Shown: positions 45,302 through 55,752, counted from the first letter of the stretch. The stretch is 64,000 bases of DNA from Pandoraea communis (GCF_902459745.1 NZ_CABPSJ010000001.1:1054001-1118000), one strand, 5' to 3'. The notes: a model not told the origin generated them from the letters alone. Program-made: numbers and translations.

Positions 45302-46408
45302 TCAAATGCGCATCGGCATGACGACGTATTTGAATTCGTCGTTGTCCGGCAAGGTAATCAAGGCGCTCGAGTTGGCGTCGCCCAGACTCACCTTTACCTG
45401 TTCGACCTTGAGGTTCGACAACACGTCGAGCAGGTACGTCACGTTAAAGCCGATATCCACCGACTCGCCCGTGTAATCGATCTCGAGTTCTTCCTGCGCT
45501 TCTTCGGTTTCCGCGTTGCTCGCGCTGATCTTCAGCAGGTTCTCGCTCACCAGGAAACGCACGCCCTTGAACTTGTCCGACGTCACGATGGCCGCACGCT
45601 GCAACGAGCGATGCAACTCTTCGCGGCTGATGACGAAGCTCTTGTTGTAACCCTTCGGGATCACACGGTTGAAGTCGGGGAACTTACCCTCGACCAGCTT
45701 CGAAACCAACTCGACATTCGCGAAGGTGAACTTGACCTGGCTCGGCGCCACATCGATCTTCACCTTGTCGTCGATGTCCTCAAGCAGACGCTGCAACTCG
45801 AGAATCGTCTTGCGCGGGATGATGACTTCCTGACGCGCGAAATTCTGACCCTCGATCGTGGTGTTGCAGTACGCCAGACGGTGACCGTCCGTTGCCACCG
45901 CTTCGATCTTCTCGCCCTCGACCACCAGCAGCATGCCGTTCAGGTAGTAACGGATGTCCTGCTGCGCCATGGCGAAATGCACCATGCCCAGCAATTGACG
46001 CAGCGCACGCTGCGGCAGCTCGAAGCTCGCGGCATAGTCCTTCGCTGCGGCCACGGTCGGGAAATCTTCGGCCGCCAGCGTCAGCAACTGGAATCGGCTC
46101 TTGCCGGCCTGCACCGTCAGACGCTTGTCCGACAGCGACAGCGCCACTTCGGCATCCGGCATGTTGCGCAGAATGTCGAGCAGCTTGCGCGCCGCCACGG
46201 TCGTCGCCACATCATCGGCGCCGGCACCGCAATCGGCGGTGGTCGTGATCTGCAACTCAAGATCGGTCGACAGGAAGGAAATGTCCTGTCCGTGCTTGCG
46301 AATGAGCAAATTGGCCAGAATCGGCAACGTATGGCGACGCTCGACGATGCCACTCACAATTTGCAGCGGCCGCAGCAGATTGTCTCGTTGAGTTTTGACC
46401 AATTGCAT
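45302..46408 (-). CDS. dnaN: DNA polymerase III sliding clamp (beta)
   Basis: 368-residue beta clamp, which forms a ring on DNA and tethers polymerase III. The N-terminal MQLVKTQRDNLLRPLQIVSGIVERRHTLPILANLL and the C-terminal YVVMPMRI are characteristic. The length agrees with the family. It lies immediately after dnaA (240 bp intergenic) and upstream of gyrB, the canonical dnaA-dnaN-gyrB order. ATG 46408 is the only sensible start. Confidence 0.98.
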   Translation of the reverse strand: MQLVKTQRDNLLRPLQIVSGIVERRHTLPILANLLIRKHGQDISFLSTDLELQITTTADCGAGADDVATTVAARKLLDILRNMPDAEVALSLSDKRLTVQAGKSRFQLLTLAAEDFPTVAAAKDYAASFELPQRALRQLLGMVHFAMAQQDIRYYLNGMLLVVEGEKIEAVATDGHRLAYCNTTIEGQNFARQEVIIPRKTILELQRLLEDIDDKVKIDVAPSQVKFTFANVELVSKLVEGKFPDFNRVIPKGYNKSFVISREELHRSLQRAAIVTSDKFKGVRFLVSENLLKISASNAETEEAQEELEIDYTGESVDIGFNVTYLLDVLSNLKVEQVKVSLGDANSSALITLPDNDEFKYVVMPMRI

Positions 46409-46648
46409 ATTTATCCTTCGTAGTAACTGTTAACGGGTATCAGTTTCTGCTGAAAACCCGAAGATTCCCTTATCAATCAATCGCTTGTGGAAGGGATAAC
46501 AGGGCGGAAAACACTGTGGACGAACAGGGGACGCATTGTGCGCCGATCCGCTATTGTGCCCGAAAACGCCAGTTCCCCCCAAACCACACCCAGCTTATCC
46601 ACAGGGACGCGGACAACCCCGCCCGCCATCCCGCGTATCCGCCGGTTT
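46409..46648. promoter_or_regulatory. dnaA-dnaN intergenic region with DnaA box
   Basis: 240 bp. A perfect plus-strand DnaA box TTATCCACA lies at 46595-46603, about 45 bp after the dnaA stop. A second G/T-rich stretch at about 46480 (CTTGTGGAAG) may be weaker. It could couple dnaN transcription to DnaA. Confidence 0.65.
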
Positions 46649-48187
46649 TTACCCCTTGAGCGTCTGCTCCAGCACGTGCAACTCGTGATTGAGCTGCGCG
46701 TCCTTGCCCCGCTCTTCCGCAATCTTGCGTACCGCGTGAAGCACCGTCGTATGGTCGCGTCCGCCAAACAGTTCGCCGATTTCCGGCAAGCTCTTCTGCG
46801 TCAGTTCCTTTGCCAGATACATCGCAATTTGCCGCGGCCGTGCAATATTGGCAGGCCGTTTTTTCGAATACATGTCGGCGACCTTGATATTGTAAAAATC
46901 GGCCACCGTCTTTTGAATGTTTTCGACAGAAATCTGACGATTCTGAACCGTCAGCAGATCTTTCAGCGCTTCCTTCGTCAGTTCGATCGTGATCTCGCGA
47001 CCATGGAACTTCGAGTACGCGAGAATCTTGCGCAGCGCACCTTCCAGCTCACGCACGTTCGAGCGCAAATGCTTGCCGACGAAGAACGCTACGTCCTCCG
47101 ACAAGCCCACGCCCTCGGCCTGCGCCTTCTTGATAAGAATTGCCACGCGCATTTCCAGCTCGGGCGGCTCGATGGCCACCGTCAGGCCGGAATCGAAACG
47201 TGAAATCAGGCGATCGTCGATCCCGGTGATCTCCTTCGGGTACGTGTCGCTCGTGATGATCACCTGCGCACGGTTCGCGATGAGCGCCTCGAACGCATAG
47301 AAGAATTCTTCCTGCGTACGGCTCTTGCCCGAGAAGAATTGAATATCGTCGATCAGCAGCAAATCGAGCGAGTGGTAATAGCGCTTGAATTCGTCGAATG
47401 CCTTGCGCTGGTATGCCTTGACCACGTCGGACACGTACTGCTCGGCGTGGATGTACCGAATGCGCGGATTCTGCTTTTCCGCCAGCAACTGGTTGCCGAT
47501 GGCGTGGATCAAGTGGGTCTTACCCAGACCGACGCCGCCGTACAGGAACAACGGGTTATACGACGTGCCAGGATTATTCGCGACCTGAATCGCCGCGGCG
47601 CGGGCGAGCTGGTTCGATTTACCCGTCACGAAATTGTCGAACGTCAGCACGGGGTTGAGCTTCGAGCGCTCATAGATCGACTCGACCTCCCCAACCTGCG
47701 CCGGCTCTTGCGGCGTGACCCGCCAATTGCGGCGCACCGCCTCGGCTTCGCTGGCTTCGAGATCGGGACGCTCGCCGTCGAGCGACGCCGTATCGTTGCC
47801 ATGTCCACCGGCCACCGCAACCTGTGCCGCAGCGGGCGCCGGATTCGCACGCGCCACGCCGGCCGGCACCGCCGCAGGTGCGGCGCTCGGCGCAGGTGCC
47901 GGGGGCGGCGCGGGCGTCGACGACGGCACGCGCATGCCTGCCTTCGGATCGAGCACGAATGTGACCTCGATCGGTGCATTCCAATAATCTGCCGCCATGC
48001 TCTGGATCCGCCCGGAGAACTGGCTCTTCACCCAATCCAGCTTGAAGCGGTTGGGGGCGCCGATCTTGAGCGTGCGCGCCTGTTCATCGAAGTCGAGCGG
48101 CGCCAGCGGTTTGATCCAGGTGCGGAATTGCTGGGGCGTCAGCTCTTGTTCGAGTCGAGTCGCACAGTGTTGCCAGAAATCATTCAT
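46649..48187 (-). CDS. dnaA: Chromosomal replication initiator DnaA
   Basis: 512-residue AAA+ initiator, which binds DnaA boxes and melts the origin. Domain I is N-terminal (about 1-85), then a long Ala/Pro-rich linker (domain II, about 95-165). Walker [10 protein letters not shown] (about 217-225), Walker B LLIDDIQF, and the C-terminal DnaA signature [15 protein letters not shown] are all present. It is adjacent to dnaN and faces away from rpmH. Start ATG 48187 ([12 protein letters not shown]) matches the family. Confidence 0.98.
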   Translation of the reverse strand: MNDFWQHCATRLEQELTPQQFRTWIKPLAPLDFDEQARTLKIGAPNRFKLDWVKSQFSGRIQSMAADYWNAPIEVTFVLDPKAGMRVPSSTPAPPPAPAPSAAPAAVPAGVARANPAPAAAQVAVAGGHGNDTASLDGERPDLEASEAEAVRRNWRVTPQEPAQVGEVESIYERSKLNPVLTFDNFVTGKSNQLARAAAIQVANNPGTSYNPLFLYGGVGLGKTHLIHAIGNQLLAEKQNPRIRYIHAEQYVSDVVKAYQRKAFDEFKRYYHSLDLLLIDDIQFFSGKSRTQEEFFYAFEALIANRAQVIITSDTYPKEITGIDDRLISRFDSGLTVAIEPPELEMRVAILIKKAQAEGVGLSEDVAFFVGKHLRSNVRELEGALRKILAYSKFHGREITIELTKEALKDLLTVQNRQISVENIQKTVADFYNIKVADMYSKKRPANIARPRQIAMYLAKELTQKSLPEIGELFGGRDHTTVLHAVRKIAEERGKDAQLNHELHVLEQTLKG

Positions 48188-48820
48188 GCAGCGTGTGTCC
48201 AGGTGGCGCGGAACCTATCCGACTGCTTCGGTTGGCGCTCTTGCCGTCCACTATCCGTCACACCAGATATGGGGGCAGAACGTCGCAAACCAAGCCGGTA
48301 ACCCCCGTCCCCAAACAGGGTTCAGATAGGCAACCGGCCGAGGTCGAGTCAGACCGGCGGCGCATTGCAGACGTCCGGAAACACACGAACCATGGCGCTG
48401 CGTTCGGATTTTGCCTCGCGCGGTGCGGCCGGCTTCGGCGCGCGCAGACGACAAAACCCGGCGCGCTATCCACATGGCGGCGTCACCGGTACTCTGCTGG
48501 GAAAAAATAGATGGAGGATTTTAACGCCAAAGCGTCGGCAAAGCGAGTTATCCACAGGAATGCCCACAGCACAGGCATCTCCGGGCGGGCGTGCCGCGTT
48601 AACCCGCCTGACTTTGCGCGCATGCTGCGCAAATGCCCAGCAATTGCGACGATTTGCCGCGACCGCCGGGATATCTCCCTCGCCAGACATTTATCCACCG
48701 ACGGAAACTGATGCCGGAGGCAATTTCTGCCATTATCCACAGCCGGAAGGCCGCCGGGTGGTGAATCCAGGACATCAACAACACCGCCGGCGCGCGAGCG
48801 CGCTGCGGGCGATGGCTAAC
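48188..48820. other. oriC: Replication origin (oriC) candidate between dnaA and rpmH
   Basis: The 815-bp space between divergent dnaA and rpmH. Plus-strand DnaA boxes: perfect TTATCCACA at 48548-48556 and 48733-48741. One mismatch: CTATCCACA at 48466-48474 and TTATCCACC at 48691-48699. AT-rich sequence lies around 48504-48530 (AAAAAATAGA and GATTTTAAC), a possible unwinding element. All boxes point the same way. The position between dnaA and rpmH is standard for betaproteobacteria. Function inferred from boxes and position; no experiment or skew analysis was possible. Confidence 0.8.
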
Positions 48821-48823
48821 CTA

Positions 48824-48852
48824 TTGACACACAACGGAAAAGCCGATTAAAT
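48824..48852 (+). promoter_or_regulatory. Sigma-70-type promoter of rpmH
   Basis: TTGACA at 48824-48829, 17-bp spacing, TTAAAT at 48847-48852 (4 of 6 match to TATAAT). It lies about 150 bp before the rpmH start and points along the rpmH-rnpA-yidD-yidC-mnmE direction. Confidence 0.6.
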
Positions 48853-49002
48853 AGCGGGTTCGTTAGAAAGACAACCGGATTCTTATCCAACTCCCGACGG
48901 CTGGGCCGCGCGTGAAAGTCCTTGAATTTGCAGGTTTTCACGGTGTCCATGTGGCGTTTCACGATGCTGCTGCGCGGGAATTTTTCACACAGTGAGTGCA
49001 TC

Positions 49003-49137
49003 ATGAAACGTACTTTTCAGCCTTCCGTGACGCGCCGCAAGCGCACCCATGGCTTCCTGGTTCGCATGAAGACCCGTGGTGGCCGCAAGGTCATCGCCGC
49101 TCGTCGCGCCAAGGGCCGTAAGCGCCTGGCCGTTTAA
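49003..49137 (+). CDS. rpmH: 50S ribosomal protein L34
   Basis: 44-residue highly basic ribosomal protein. [20 protein letters not shown] and the [16 protein letters not shown] end match L34 across bacteria. It heads the rpmH-rnpA-yidD-yidC-mnmE cluster, 61 bp before rnpA. Confidence 0.97.
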   Translation: MKRTFQPSVTRRKRTHGFLVRMKTRGGRKVIAARRAKGRKRLAV

Positions 49138-49198
49138 TCGCGGATCTCGGTCGTACCGCGGTTTGCGCGTCAAATCCGCAAGGCGCGAAGTCCCGGCA

Positions 49199-49636
49199 AT
49201 GGGGTTTCCCAAAGCTGCGCGACTTCTCAAAACGGATGAGTTTTCATCCGTTTTTAGTTTGCGCCCCCTGCGTCGCAGCGCGCACTTCGTGTTGTACATG
49301 CGCCGGCGTGAAACTGCGCCGGACACCCCTGTCGATGCCACGTCTGATGAAGGCCGCATCGGCATTGTCGTCGGCAAGAAGCACGCGCCCCGCGCGGTCA
49401 CTCGCAACCTGATCAAACGTCAGGCACGCGAGATGTTCCGCCAGCGCCGCGCGGCTTTGGCTGGCTGGGACTTCGTACTGCGACTGACCCGGCGCTTCGA
49501 CAAGGGGACGTACACTGCGGCGGCGGCACCGGTGTTGAACACACTGGTTCAGGCCGAATTCGCGCAGCTCTTCGATGCGGCCGAAAAAGCCGCCCGCAAG
49601 CGCCGCACGACCGACGACAAGACGGAAGGTAGTTAG
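49199..49636 (+). CDS. rnpA: Ribonuclease P protein component
   Basis: 145-residue protein subunit of RNase P, which matures tRNA 5' ends with the catalytic RNA. The signature RNLIKRQARE is at about residue 70, with the N-terminal LKTDEFSSVF and LYMRRR. I chose ATG 49199. The open frame continues upstream to 49076 but that part overlaps rpmH. It follows rpmH and precedes yidD, the standard order. Confidence 0.96.
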   Translation: MGFPKAARLLKTDEFSSVFSLRPLRRSAHFVLYMRRRETAPDTPVDATSDEGRIGIVVGKKHAPRAVTRNLIKRQAREMFRQRRAALAGWDFVLRLTRRFDKGTYTAAAAPVLNTLVQAEFAQLFDAAEKAARKRRTTDDKTEGS

Positions 49637-49714
49637 TCCCCAAACGGTAGCGCCCGAACCTGGGCATGCGCCGCCCACCCGGCCACCTCGGCCGGACTGA
49701 CAGGCGGAATCGAG

Positions 49715-50071
49715 ATGCGAAGCGTGCTGTTGTTGCTCCTGCGCGGTTACAAGCTGGTGATCAGTCCCTGGCTGGGGAACCGTTGCCGCTTTCATCCGAG
49801 CTGCTCCGACTACGCGCGCGAGGCCATCGTCGAGCACGGTGCCGGTTACGGCACTTATCTCGCGGCCCGGCGTCTATGCCGCTGTCATCCGTTTCATCCC
49901 GGCGGTTTCGATCCCGTACCGCCGGCTCGACACGTCTGCAACGCTCCCGATCCTACCGCCGAAGGCGCCGAGAAGGCCGCCGGAAGCGACACGTCGCGAA
50001 CCAAGCAGGCGGTCTCGTCCGGGCCCGCGGCCGCATCGGCAGTTACGCGCCGCGCGCCGGGCCATTCCTGA
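49715..50071 (+). CDS. yidD: Membrane protein insertion efficiency factor YidD
   Basis: 118 residues. The family core [27 protein letters not shown] (cysteines included) and the following [20 protein letters not shown] are both visible. It aids YidC-dependent insertion of inner-membrane proteins. The C-terminal 40 residues are an Ala/Ser-rich extension beyond the core. It lies 24 bp before yidC in the same direction. Confidence 0.95.
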   Translation: MRSVLLLLLRGYKLVISPWLGNRCRFHPSCSDYAREAIVEHGAGYGTYLAARRLCRCHPFHPGGFDPVPPARHVCNAPDPTAEGAEKAAGSDTSRTKQAVSSGPAAASAVTRRAPGHS

Positions 50072-50095
50072 GTTTCGTCCACCACGAGTTACCGC

Positions 50096-51751
50096 ATGGA
50101 CATCAAACGCACCGTACTCTGGGTCATTTTCGCGCTGTCTGTCGTGATGCTTTTCGACAACTGGCAACGCAGCAATGGCCATTCGTCGTTGTTCTTCCCG
50201 TCGCCGGAGGTGTCCACCCCGGCCGCCACGGGTAGCAATCAGACGCCGGCCAACGACCTGCCTCAAGCTGCCAACGCCGCTGCCGCTGCGGGTAGCGCAC
50301 CGGGCAATGCGCCCGCCGCTGCCACTGCGCAGAAGGTGCGCATCACGACGGATGTCTTTGAGGCCGACATCAGCACGCAGGGCGGCACGCTGTCGTTCCT
50401 CGCACTCACCAAGTGGCCTGACGCCGACGAAGCCGACAAGCATGTCGTGCTGTTCGACAACACGCCGAGCCATCAGTACTTCGCTCGCACGGGTCTGATC
50501 GGCGGCGACTACCCGAACCACAACGACATCTTCACGCAAGTGCCGGGTCCGACCACGCTGACCGGCGACTCGCTGACCGTGAAGTTCGAATCGCCGGTCA
50601 AGGGCGGCCTGCAGTTGGTGCGTGCTTACACGTTCCATCGCGGCAGCTACGTGATCGACGTGTCGAACACGATCGTCAACAAGACCGACGCCGCGATCAA
50701 GCCGACGCTGTACATGGAACTCGTGCGTGACGGCCGTGAAATCAGCGGCGCGAAGTTCTCGCACACGTTCACGGGCCCGACGGTCTACAGCAGCGACGAG
50801 AAATTCCAGAAGATCACGTTCAGCGACATCGACAAGGACAAGGCGAAATACGTCAAGCAGTCGAGCGATGGCTGGATCGGCATGGTGCAGCATTACTTCG
50901 CCACGGCCTGGATTCCGAAGGAAGGCGCGACGCGCGACAACTACATCGGCAAGCTGGACAACGGCCTCTATCGCGTGGGCGTGAAAGAGCCGCTCGCGAG
51001 CATTCCGGCAGGCGGCACCGAGACCGTGGATGCGCGTCTGTTCGCCGGTCCGCAGGAAGAGCACATGCTCGAGCAGATTGCGCCGGGCCTGGAGCTGACG
51101 AAGGACTACGGTTACTTCACGATCCTCGCCAAGCCGCTGTTCTGGTTGCTCTCGAAGTTGCACGGACTGATCGGCAACTGGGGTTGGGCGATCATCGCCG
51201 TGACCGTCATCATCAAGCTGGTGTTCTTCCCGCTGTCGGCCGCAAGCTACAAGTCGATGGCGCGCATGAAGGAAATCACGCCGCGGATGCAGGCACTGCG
51301 TGAGCGCTACAAGAGCGATCCCCAGAAGATGAACGCAGCGCTCATGGAGCTGTACAAGACCGAGAAGGTCAATCCGTTCGGCGGCTGTATCCCGATCGTG
51401 ATTCAGATTCCGGTGTTCATTGCGCTGTACTGGGTGTTGCTGTCGTCGGTGGAAATGCGCGGCGCGCCGTGGCTGGGCTGGATTCACGACCTCTCGACGC
51501 AGGATCCGTATTACATCCTGCCGGTGCTGATGGCCGTGTCGATGTTCATCCAGACCAAGCTGAACCCGACGCCGCCGGACCCGATGCAGGCCAAGATGAT
51601 GATGTTCATGCCGCTGATTTTCTCGGTCATGTTCCTCTTCCTGCCTTCGGGCCTGGTGCTGTACTACGTGGTCAACAACACGTTGTCGATCGCGCAGCAA
51701 TGGTCGATCAACCGGATGCTCGGTACCAAGAAGAAAGAAAAGGCGGCCTGA
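50096..51751 (+). CDS. yidC: Membrane protein insertase YidC
   Basis: 551-residue inner-membrane insertase. One N-terminal transmembrane segment (about 5-22) is followed by a large periplasmic domain (about 55-345). The conserved 60-kDa core is at about 360-540. [20 protein letters not shown] and [20 protein letters not shown] supply the hydrophilic groove and membrane helices. It places membrane proteins alone or with the Sec translocon. A strong terminator follows 31 bp after the stop. Confidence 0.98.
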   Translation: MDIKRTVLWVIFALSVVMLFDNWQRSNGHSSLFFPSPEVSTPAATGSNQTPANDLPQAANAAAAAGSAPGNAPAAATAQKVRITTDVFEADISTQGGTLSFLALTKWPDADEADKHVVLFDNTPSHQYFARTGLIGGDYPNHNDIFTQVPGPTTLTGDSLTVKFESPVKGGLQLVRAYTFHRGSYVIDVSNTIVNKTDAAIKPTLYMELVRDGREISGAKFSHTFTGPTVYSSDEKFQKITFSDIDKDKAKYVKQSSDGWIGMVQHYFATAWIPKEGATRDNYIGKLDNGLYRVGVKEPLASIPAGGTETVDARLFAGPQEEHMLEQIAPGLELTKDYGYFTILAKPLFWLLSKLHGLIGNWGWAIIAVTVIIKLVFFPLSAASYKSMARMKEITPRMQALRERYKSDPQKMNAALMELYKTEKVNPFGGCIPIVIQIPVFIALYWVLLSSVEMRGAPWLGWIHDLSTQDPYYILPVLMAVSMFIQTKLNPTPPDPMQAKMMMFMPLIFSVMFLFLPSGLVLYYVVNNTLSIAQQWSINRMLGTKKKEKAA

Positions 51752-51782
51752 CGATTCAGGTCCGACCGTCTGACTGACACTG

Positions 51783-51811
51783 CCGCCCGCGAGTCTCTCG
51801 CGGGCGGTTTT
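51783..51811 (+). terminator. Rho-independent terminator after yidC
   Basis: Perfect 11-bp stem CCGCCCGCGAG / CTCGCGGGCGG, loop TCT, then TTTTGTTT. It ends the rpmH-rnpA-yidD-yidC transcript in the plus direction just before mnmE, so mnmE probably has its own promoter in the short remaining space or depends on read-through. Confidence 0.9.
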
Positions 51812-51858
51812 GTTTGGTGCATGTCAAAATAAGCCTCTGTTTTTCAAAGAATCGTTCC

Positions 51859-53253
51859 ATGAGCGCCACCGTCTCGACTGTCCCGATCGCCGCCGTTGCC
51901 ACCGCCCCCGGACGCGGCGGGATAGGCGTAGTGCGCGTGTCCTTCGGCAAGCACCGCGGCGACGCCGTGCAGCGCGTGATCGCGCGTCTGGTCGGGCAGC
52001 CGCTCAAGCCGCGACACGCGTCGTATCTGCCGTTTCTCGACGCCAGCGGCGAGGCATTGGATCGCGGCATTGCGCTGTACTTCCCTGGTCCGAATTCCTA
52101 CACCGGCGAGGACGTGCTCGAACTTCAGGGCCACGGCGGGCCTATCGTGCTGCAATTGTTGTTGCAACGTTGCATCGACGAAGGCGCGGCACTGGGGGTT
52201 CGTCTGGCGGAGCCGGGCGAATTCACCCATCGCGCGTTTCTGAACGACAAGCTCGATCTGGCGCAGGCCGAGGCCGTGGCCGATCTGATCGAAGCGAGCA
52301 CCGAAGCGGCGGCGCGCTCGGCAAGCCGCTCGCTGGACGGGGCGTTCTCGCGCGAGATTCATTCGCTGGTGGATCTGGTGATTCATCTGCGCATGCTGGT
52401 GGAAGCGACGCTCGACTTCCCGGAAGAGGAAATCGATTTTCTGGAGGCGGCCGACGCCTTCGGGCAACTCGAGCGGATTCGCGCGCAACTGGCGCATGTG
52501 CTGTCGCAGGCGAAGCAGGGCGCATTGCTGCGCGAAGGGATCAACGTGGTGCTGGCCGGGCAGCCCAACGTAGGCAAGTCGTCCTTGCTCAACGCACTGG
52601 CCGGTGCAGAACTGGCTATCGTCACGCCCGTCGCCGGCACCACCCGCGACAAGGTGCAGCAGACGATTCAGATCGACGGCATTCCGCTTCACATCATCGA
52701 CACGGCGGGTCTGCGAGAAACGGAAGACGAAGTCGAACGTATCGGCATCGCGCGTAGCTGGAGCGAGATCGCCAAGGCGGACGCCGTGCTGCATCTGCTC
52801 GACGCGCGTTCGGGAATGACACCGGAAGACGAAGACATCGCGAAGCAGTTGCCCAAGCACGTGCCCATCGTGCGCGTGTACAACAAGACCGATCTGGCGG
52901 GCGAACCCGCGACCGTGTTGCCGAAGGAGGGCACAGCACCGCTTGGCGTGCGATTGTCGGCGAAAGGCGGGCAGGGGATCGATCTGCTACGCGCAGAGCT
53001 GCTCAAGATTGCCGGCTGGCAAGCGGGGAACGAAGGCGTGTTTCTTGCGCGCGAACGGCATTTGTCGGCGCTGCGTGCAGCCCGCGATCATATCGAGATG
53101 GCGGATGCACATGCGCGGCAGAATGCGAATGCGCTCGATCTCTTTGCCGAGGAATTGCGGCTCGCGCAGGAACAACTCAGCACGATCACCGGCGAGTTCA
53201 CGTCGGATGATTTGCTCGGGGTGATTTTCAGCCGATTCTGTATCGGGAAATAG
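51859..53253 (+). CDS. mnmE: tRNA modification GTPase MnmE
   Basis: 464-residue GTPase that, with MnmG, adds the aminomethyl or carboxymethylaminomethyl group to U34 of certain tRNAs. An N-terminal tetrahydrofolate-binding domain ([17 protein letters not shown]) is followed by a helical domain and the GTPase domain: GQPNVGKSS (G1), DTAGLRE (G3) and NKTD (G4). It ends with the diagnostic FCIGK. ATG 51859 is chosen; the open frame to 51814 is not needed. It is the last gene of the core cluster. Confidence 0.97.
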   Translation: MSATVSTVPIAAVATAPGRGGIGVVRVSFGKHRGDAVQRVIARLVGQPLKPRHASYLPFLDASGEALDRGIALYFPGPNSYTGEDVLELQGHGGPIVLQLLLQRCIDEGAALGVRLAEPGEFTHRAFLNDKLDLAQAEAVADLIEASTEAAARSASRSLDGAFSREIHSLVDLVIHLRMLVEATLDFPEEEIDFLEAADAFGQLERIRAQLAHVLSQAKQGALLREGINVVLAGQPNVGKSSLLNALAGAELAIVTPVAGTTRDKVQQTIQIDGIPLHIIDTAGLRETEDEVERIGIARSWSEIAKADAVLHLLDARSGMTPEDEDIAKQLPKHVPIVRVYNKTDLAGEPATVLPKEGTAPLGVRLSAKGGQGIDLLRAELLKIAGWQAGNEGVFLARERHLSALRAARDHIEMADAHARQNANALDLFAEELRLAQEQLSTITGEFTSDDLLGVIFSRFCIGK

Positions 53254-53541
53254 CCGGTTTTGAAGCCGGGTCTGGCAAAGCCGGGAAAGCAGTCCATCGC
53301 TACCGTTCGGCGGACTTCGGGCACATCACCCATTTTTCTCGAAAATTCCCGTAAAAAACGTAATGCTTTGAAACACTTCTAACACGTACCGTCATTGCTC
53401 CGGGAGGGGTACGGGCCTAGACTCGGAAGCGTCAGCTCCAGGGCGGCGTTGCGGCACATTTGGGGACATCCACCTCCTTGCGACGCGCGTACGCGAGGCG
53501 GAATCCACCGTGCCCGGAGTTTGTTCTTCGAGGTCCGTGTC
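53254..53541. other. Intergenic region after mnmE
   Basis: 288 bp. It begins with short GCCGG-rich repeats (AGCCGGTTTTGAAGCCGGG), possibly a weak terminator, and holds a TTGAAACACTTCTAACACG stretch that may contain a promoter for the following gene. No gene seen. Confidence 0.35.
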
Positions 53542-53889
53542 GTGAAACGTCTTCCGGTTGTCATCGGCTTCGTTGCCGTGGCGGCTGCCCTGGTCAGTGG
53601 CAGCGCCTTTGCCTGGCGAGGTGGCGTACGTGTCTGGGTCGGTCCCGGCTACTACCCCTATCCCTACGCCTACCCGTACTACGGGCCCAGCTATTACGCG
53701 CCCCCGGTCGTCGTCGTGCCCAGCCAGCCTCAGCAATACATCGAGCAGCCTCAGCCCGGCGCCCAGAACGCTCAGCCCGGCGCAAACAGCGACACCTGGT
53801 ACTACTGCGACAAGGCCGGTGCTTACTATCCCTACGTGAAGACGTGTCCGAGCGGATGGCGCGAAGTGCCCGCGCAGCCGGTGAACTGA
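53542..53889 (+). CDS. Secreted Tyr/Pro-rich protein
   Basis: 115 residues from GTG 53542, with GAGG just upstream. Starting there gives a signal peptide (about 1-23, VKRLPVVIGFVAVAAALVSG then SAFA). The mature part is Tyr/Pro-rich (PGYYPYPYAYPYYGPSYY), then Gln/Pro-rich. It ends with a compact WYYCDKAGAYYPYVKTCPSGWREVP, where two cysteines probably form a disulphide. I have seen this C-terminal motif in other betaproteobacterial exported proteins, but the function is unknown. It is followed by a lipoprotein gene after 14 bp, so probably one transcript. Confidence 0.65.
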   Translation: MKRLPVVIGFVAVAAALVSGSAFAWRGGVRVWVGPGYYPYPYAYPYYGPSYYAPPVVVVPSQPQQYIEQPQPGAQNAQPGANSDTWYYCDKAGAYYPYVKTCPSGWREVPAQPVN

Positions 53890-53903
53890 TCTGGAGACGC
53901 GCC

Positions 53904-54500
53904 ATGTCATTTGAATCGCCCCTCGTCTCCCAACCCCGCAAACCGTCGACGGCCATCGCGGGTGCCGCACACCACGTACGCGCCACCCGGCGTCTCGCTG
54001 TGCCCTTGACCATCGTCGCCGCCGCCGCCACACTCGCCGGTTGTGCCGTGGCACCTGCCGGCCCAAGCCTCATGGCATTGCCGGGCACCAACAAATCTTT
54101 CGATCAGTTCCGTCAGGACGATTTCAACTGCCGCCAATATGCCTCGGGCATGAATGGCGGTCTGGATAGCGCGACCGCCGCCAACAACAGTGCCGTCGGC
54201 AGCGCCGTAGTCGGCACGGCCATCGGCGCCGCAGCCGGTGCCGCCTTCGGAGGTGGCTCCGGGGCGGCGATCGGGGCCGGTGCAGGCCTGCTCGCCGGCA
54301 GCGCCGTGGGTATGGGCAACGCCCAGTCGTCTGCATATATGACGCAAAGCCGCTATGATCAGGCCTACGTTCAGTGCATGTATGCGTCCGGCAATCGCGT
54401 CCCCGTTCGCGGCGACATGGTATTGCCGCAGCCGGCGCAGCGCTATGCGCCGCCGCCGCCTCCGCCCCCGGGCTGGAAGCCGCCTCCCGGCACCTACTGA
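53904..54500 (+). CDS. Glycine-zipper lipoprotein
   Basis: 198 residues. A hydrophobic N-terminal stretch ends in a lipobox LAGC (about residues 44-47). A glycine-zipper region (VVGTAIGAAAGAAFGGGSGAAIGAGAGLL) follows, then a Tyr-rich segment and a proline-rich tail (APPPPPPPGWKPPPG). CTGGAGA lies 12 bp before the ATG. The zipper suggests outer-membrane association, as in YMGG-like proteins. The function is unknown. It sits between two other exported proteins. Confidence 0.7.
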   Translation: MSFESPLVSQPRKPSTAIAGAAHHVRATRRLAVPLTIVAAAATLAGCAVAPAGPSLMALPGTNKSFDQFRQDDFNCRQYASGMNGGLDSATAANNSAVGSAVVGTAIGAAAGAAFGGGSGAAIGAGAGLLAGSAVGMGNAQSSAYMTQSRYDQAYVQCMYASGNRVPVRGDMVLPQPAQRYAPPPPPPPGWKPPPGTY

Positions 54501-54581
54501 TCCCACATAAGACGTGACGCCGGCATCGCCCCCACAAGGTGACGATGCCGGCGAAATTGCGTCGCTTCGCCGAGACACCCA

Positions 54582-54953
54582 ATGACCCACGATTCGATTG
54601 CCCGCGCCGTTCGCAACATTTCCCCCCTGCGCAAATGGGGCTGGGGAATGCTGCCCGGCGCTATCGCCGCCGTGCTTGTGCTCACGCCGCATGCCCACGC
54701 GCAGAACACGCCTGCGCAGGCGAACCAGGCCGCGCCGGGGAGTGGGGCAGGAACGGCAGGCGCCACAGGCTCGGGCACCTTCAATCCGAGTGCCGACATC
54801 TCGCGCGCGGTCTCTCGCGACACGACCGACACGGCCATTCAGAACAACTGGAACAGCATCATGCGCCCGCCCGTGAAAGACAACCCCGAAGACAAACCGG
54901 TAGCGACGCCGCGCCGCGGTCGCGGCATCACACCGGGTATCTCGACAAACTGA
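54582..54953 (+). CDS. Exported protein of unknown function
   Basis: 123 residues. An N-terminal charged part is followed by a hydrophobic segment (GAIAAVLVLTPHAHAQ, with a signal cleavage at AHA|Q). The mature portion is Gly/Ala/Asn-rich (PGSGAGTAGATGSGTF) and polar. No domain was recognised. It lies 81 bp after the lipoprotein, same strand, and may be co-transcribed. Confidence 0.55.
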   Translation: MTHDSIARAVRNISPLRKWGWGMLPGAIAAVLVLTPHAHAQNTPAQANQAAPGSGAGTAGATGSGTFNPSADISRAVSRDTTDTAIQNNWNSIMRPPVKDNPEDKPVATPRRGRGITPGISTN

Positions 54954-55114
54954 CACGAGCGGCATGCCACCCGCTGCGTAGCGTCCGCTCCCGCGGGTGA
55001 CACCCGCCAAAGGGGTCCACACGACACCCCGCCCCCCTCGGGGCCCGGCTGGCATTCGCCCAATCGCCCGACTACTATGAGAATCATCAGCAGGACCCAA
55101 CCTTTGGTGTTCTC

Positions 55115-55699
55115 ATGCGACTTTTCCTTGCCCTATGGCCCGGGCCGGGTGTACGCGAGCAGCTTCACGCATGGGCCGTCTCGGCTCATGCGGAATGCGG
55201 CGGACGTGTGCTGCGCGCCCAGACTTTGCACCTGACGCTGGCGTTTCTCGACGAGGTCGATCCCGCCCGTCTCCCGGTACTGCTTGCGCTCATGCAACGC
55301 ACACCGCTCGTTCCGCTCACGCTCACCTTCGATCATCTTGGCTACTGGTCCGATCGCAAGATCGTCTGGGCCGGTGCGCCCGCAGTTCCCGACAGCCTCA
55401 TCGCCACCCGCGACACGCTGCTGTCTCAATGGCGTGCGACGGGTGCCCGAGTGGTGACGCAGTCGTTTCGCCCGCATGTCTCTCTCCTGCGCCATGCGCG
55501 TCGCGCGCCGTCGGATCCGTATCCGCGTCCGCTGATCTGGCATTGCGACGGCTACGTTCTCGTGCACTCGGTACGCACGCCGCGCGGGCCGCACTACCGC
55601 GTGCTCGCGGAGCATCGCGGCACCTTGCCCGATGGATTTTTCTTAACGTCGACGGAGAAATCGGCGATAGCCACAACGCAATACGGTATATTCGGATGA
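55115..55699 (+). CDS. thpR: RNA 2',3'-cyclic phosphodiesterase (ThpR/LigT)
   Basis: 194 residues of the 2H phosphoesterase superfamily. The two catalytic HxT/S motifs are at H39-L-T41 (TLHLTLAF) and H121-V-S123 (FRPHVSLL), both needed to open 2',3'-cyclic phosphates. MRLFLALWPG is a normal start. It probably acts on RNA ends, though the physiological role in bacteria is unclear. It stands alone, followed 53 bp later by a small gene. Confidence 0.9.
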   Translation: MRLFLALWPGPGVREQLHAWAVSAHAECGGRVLRAQTLHLTLAFLDEVDPARLPVLLALMQRTPLVPLTLTFDHLGYWSDRKIVWAGAPAVPDSLIATRDTLLSQWRATGARVVTQSFRPHVSLLRHARRAPSDPYPRPLIWHCDGYVLVHSVRTPRGPHYRVLAEHRGTLPDGFFLTSTEKSAIATTQYGIFG

Positions 55700-55752
55700 C
55701 GATGCGCCGACCGGTTGGCGCGTCGGTTTTTCGTCATTCGCAGGAGGCTCAA

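Noticed and set aside
49874-51700. Minus-strand open frame of 608 codons over yidD/yidC
   Set aside because: Antisense to yidC. His/Arg-rich with no recognisable motif.
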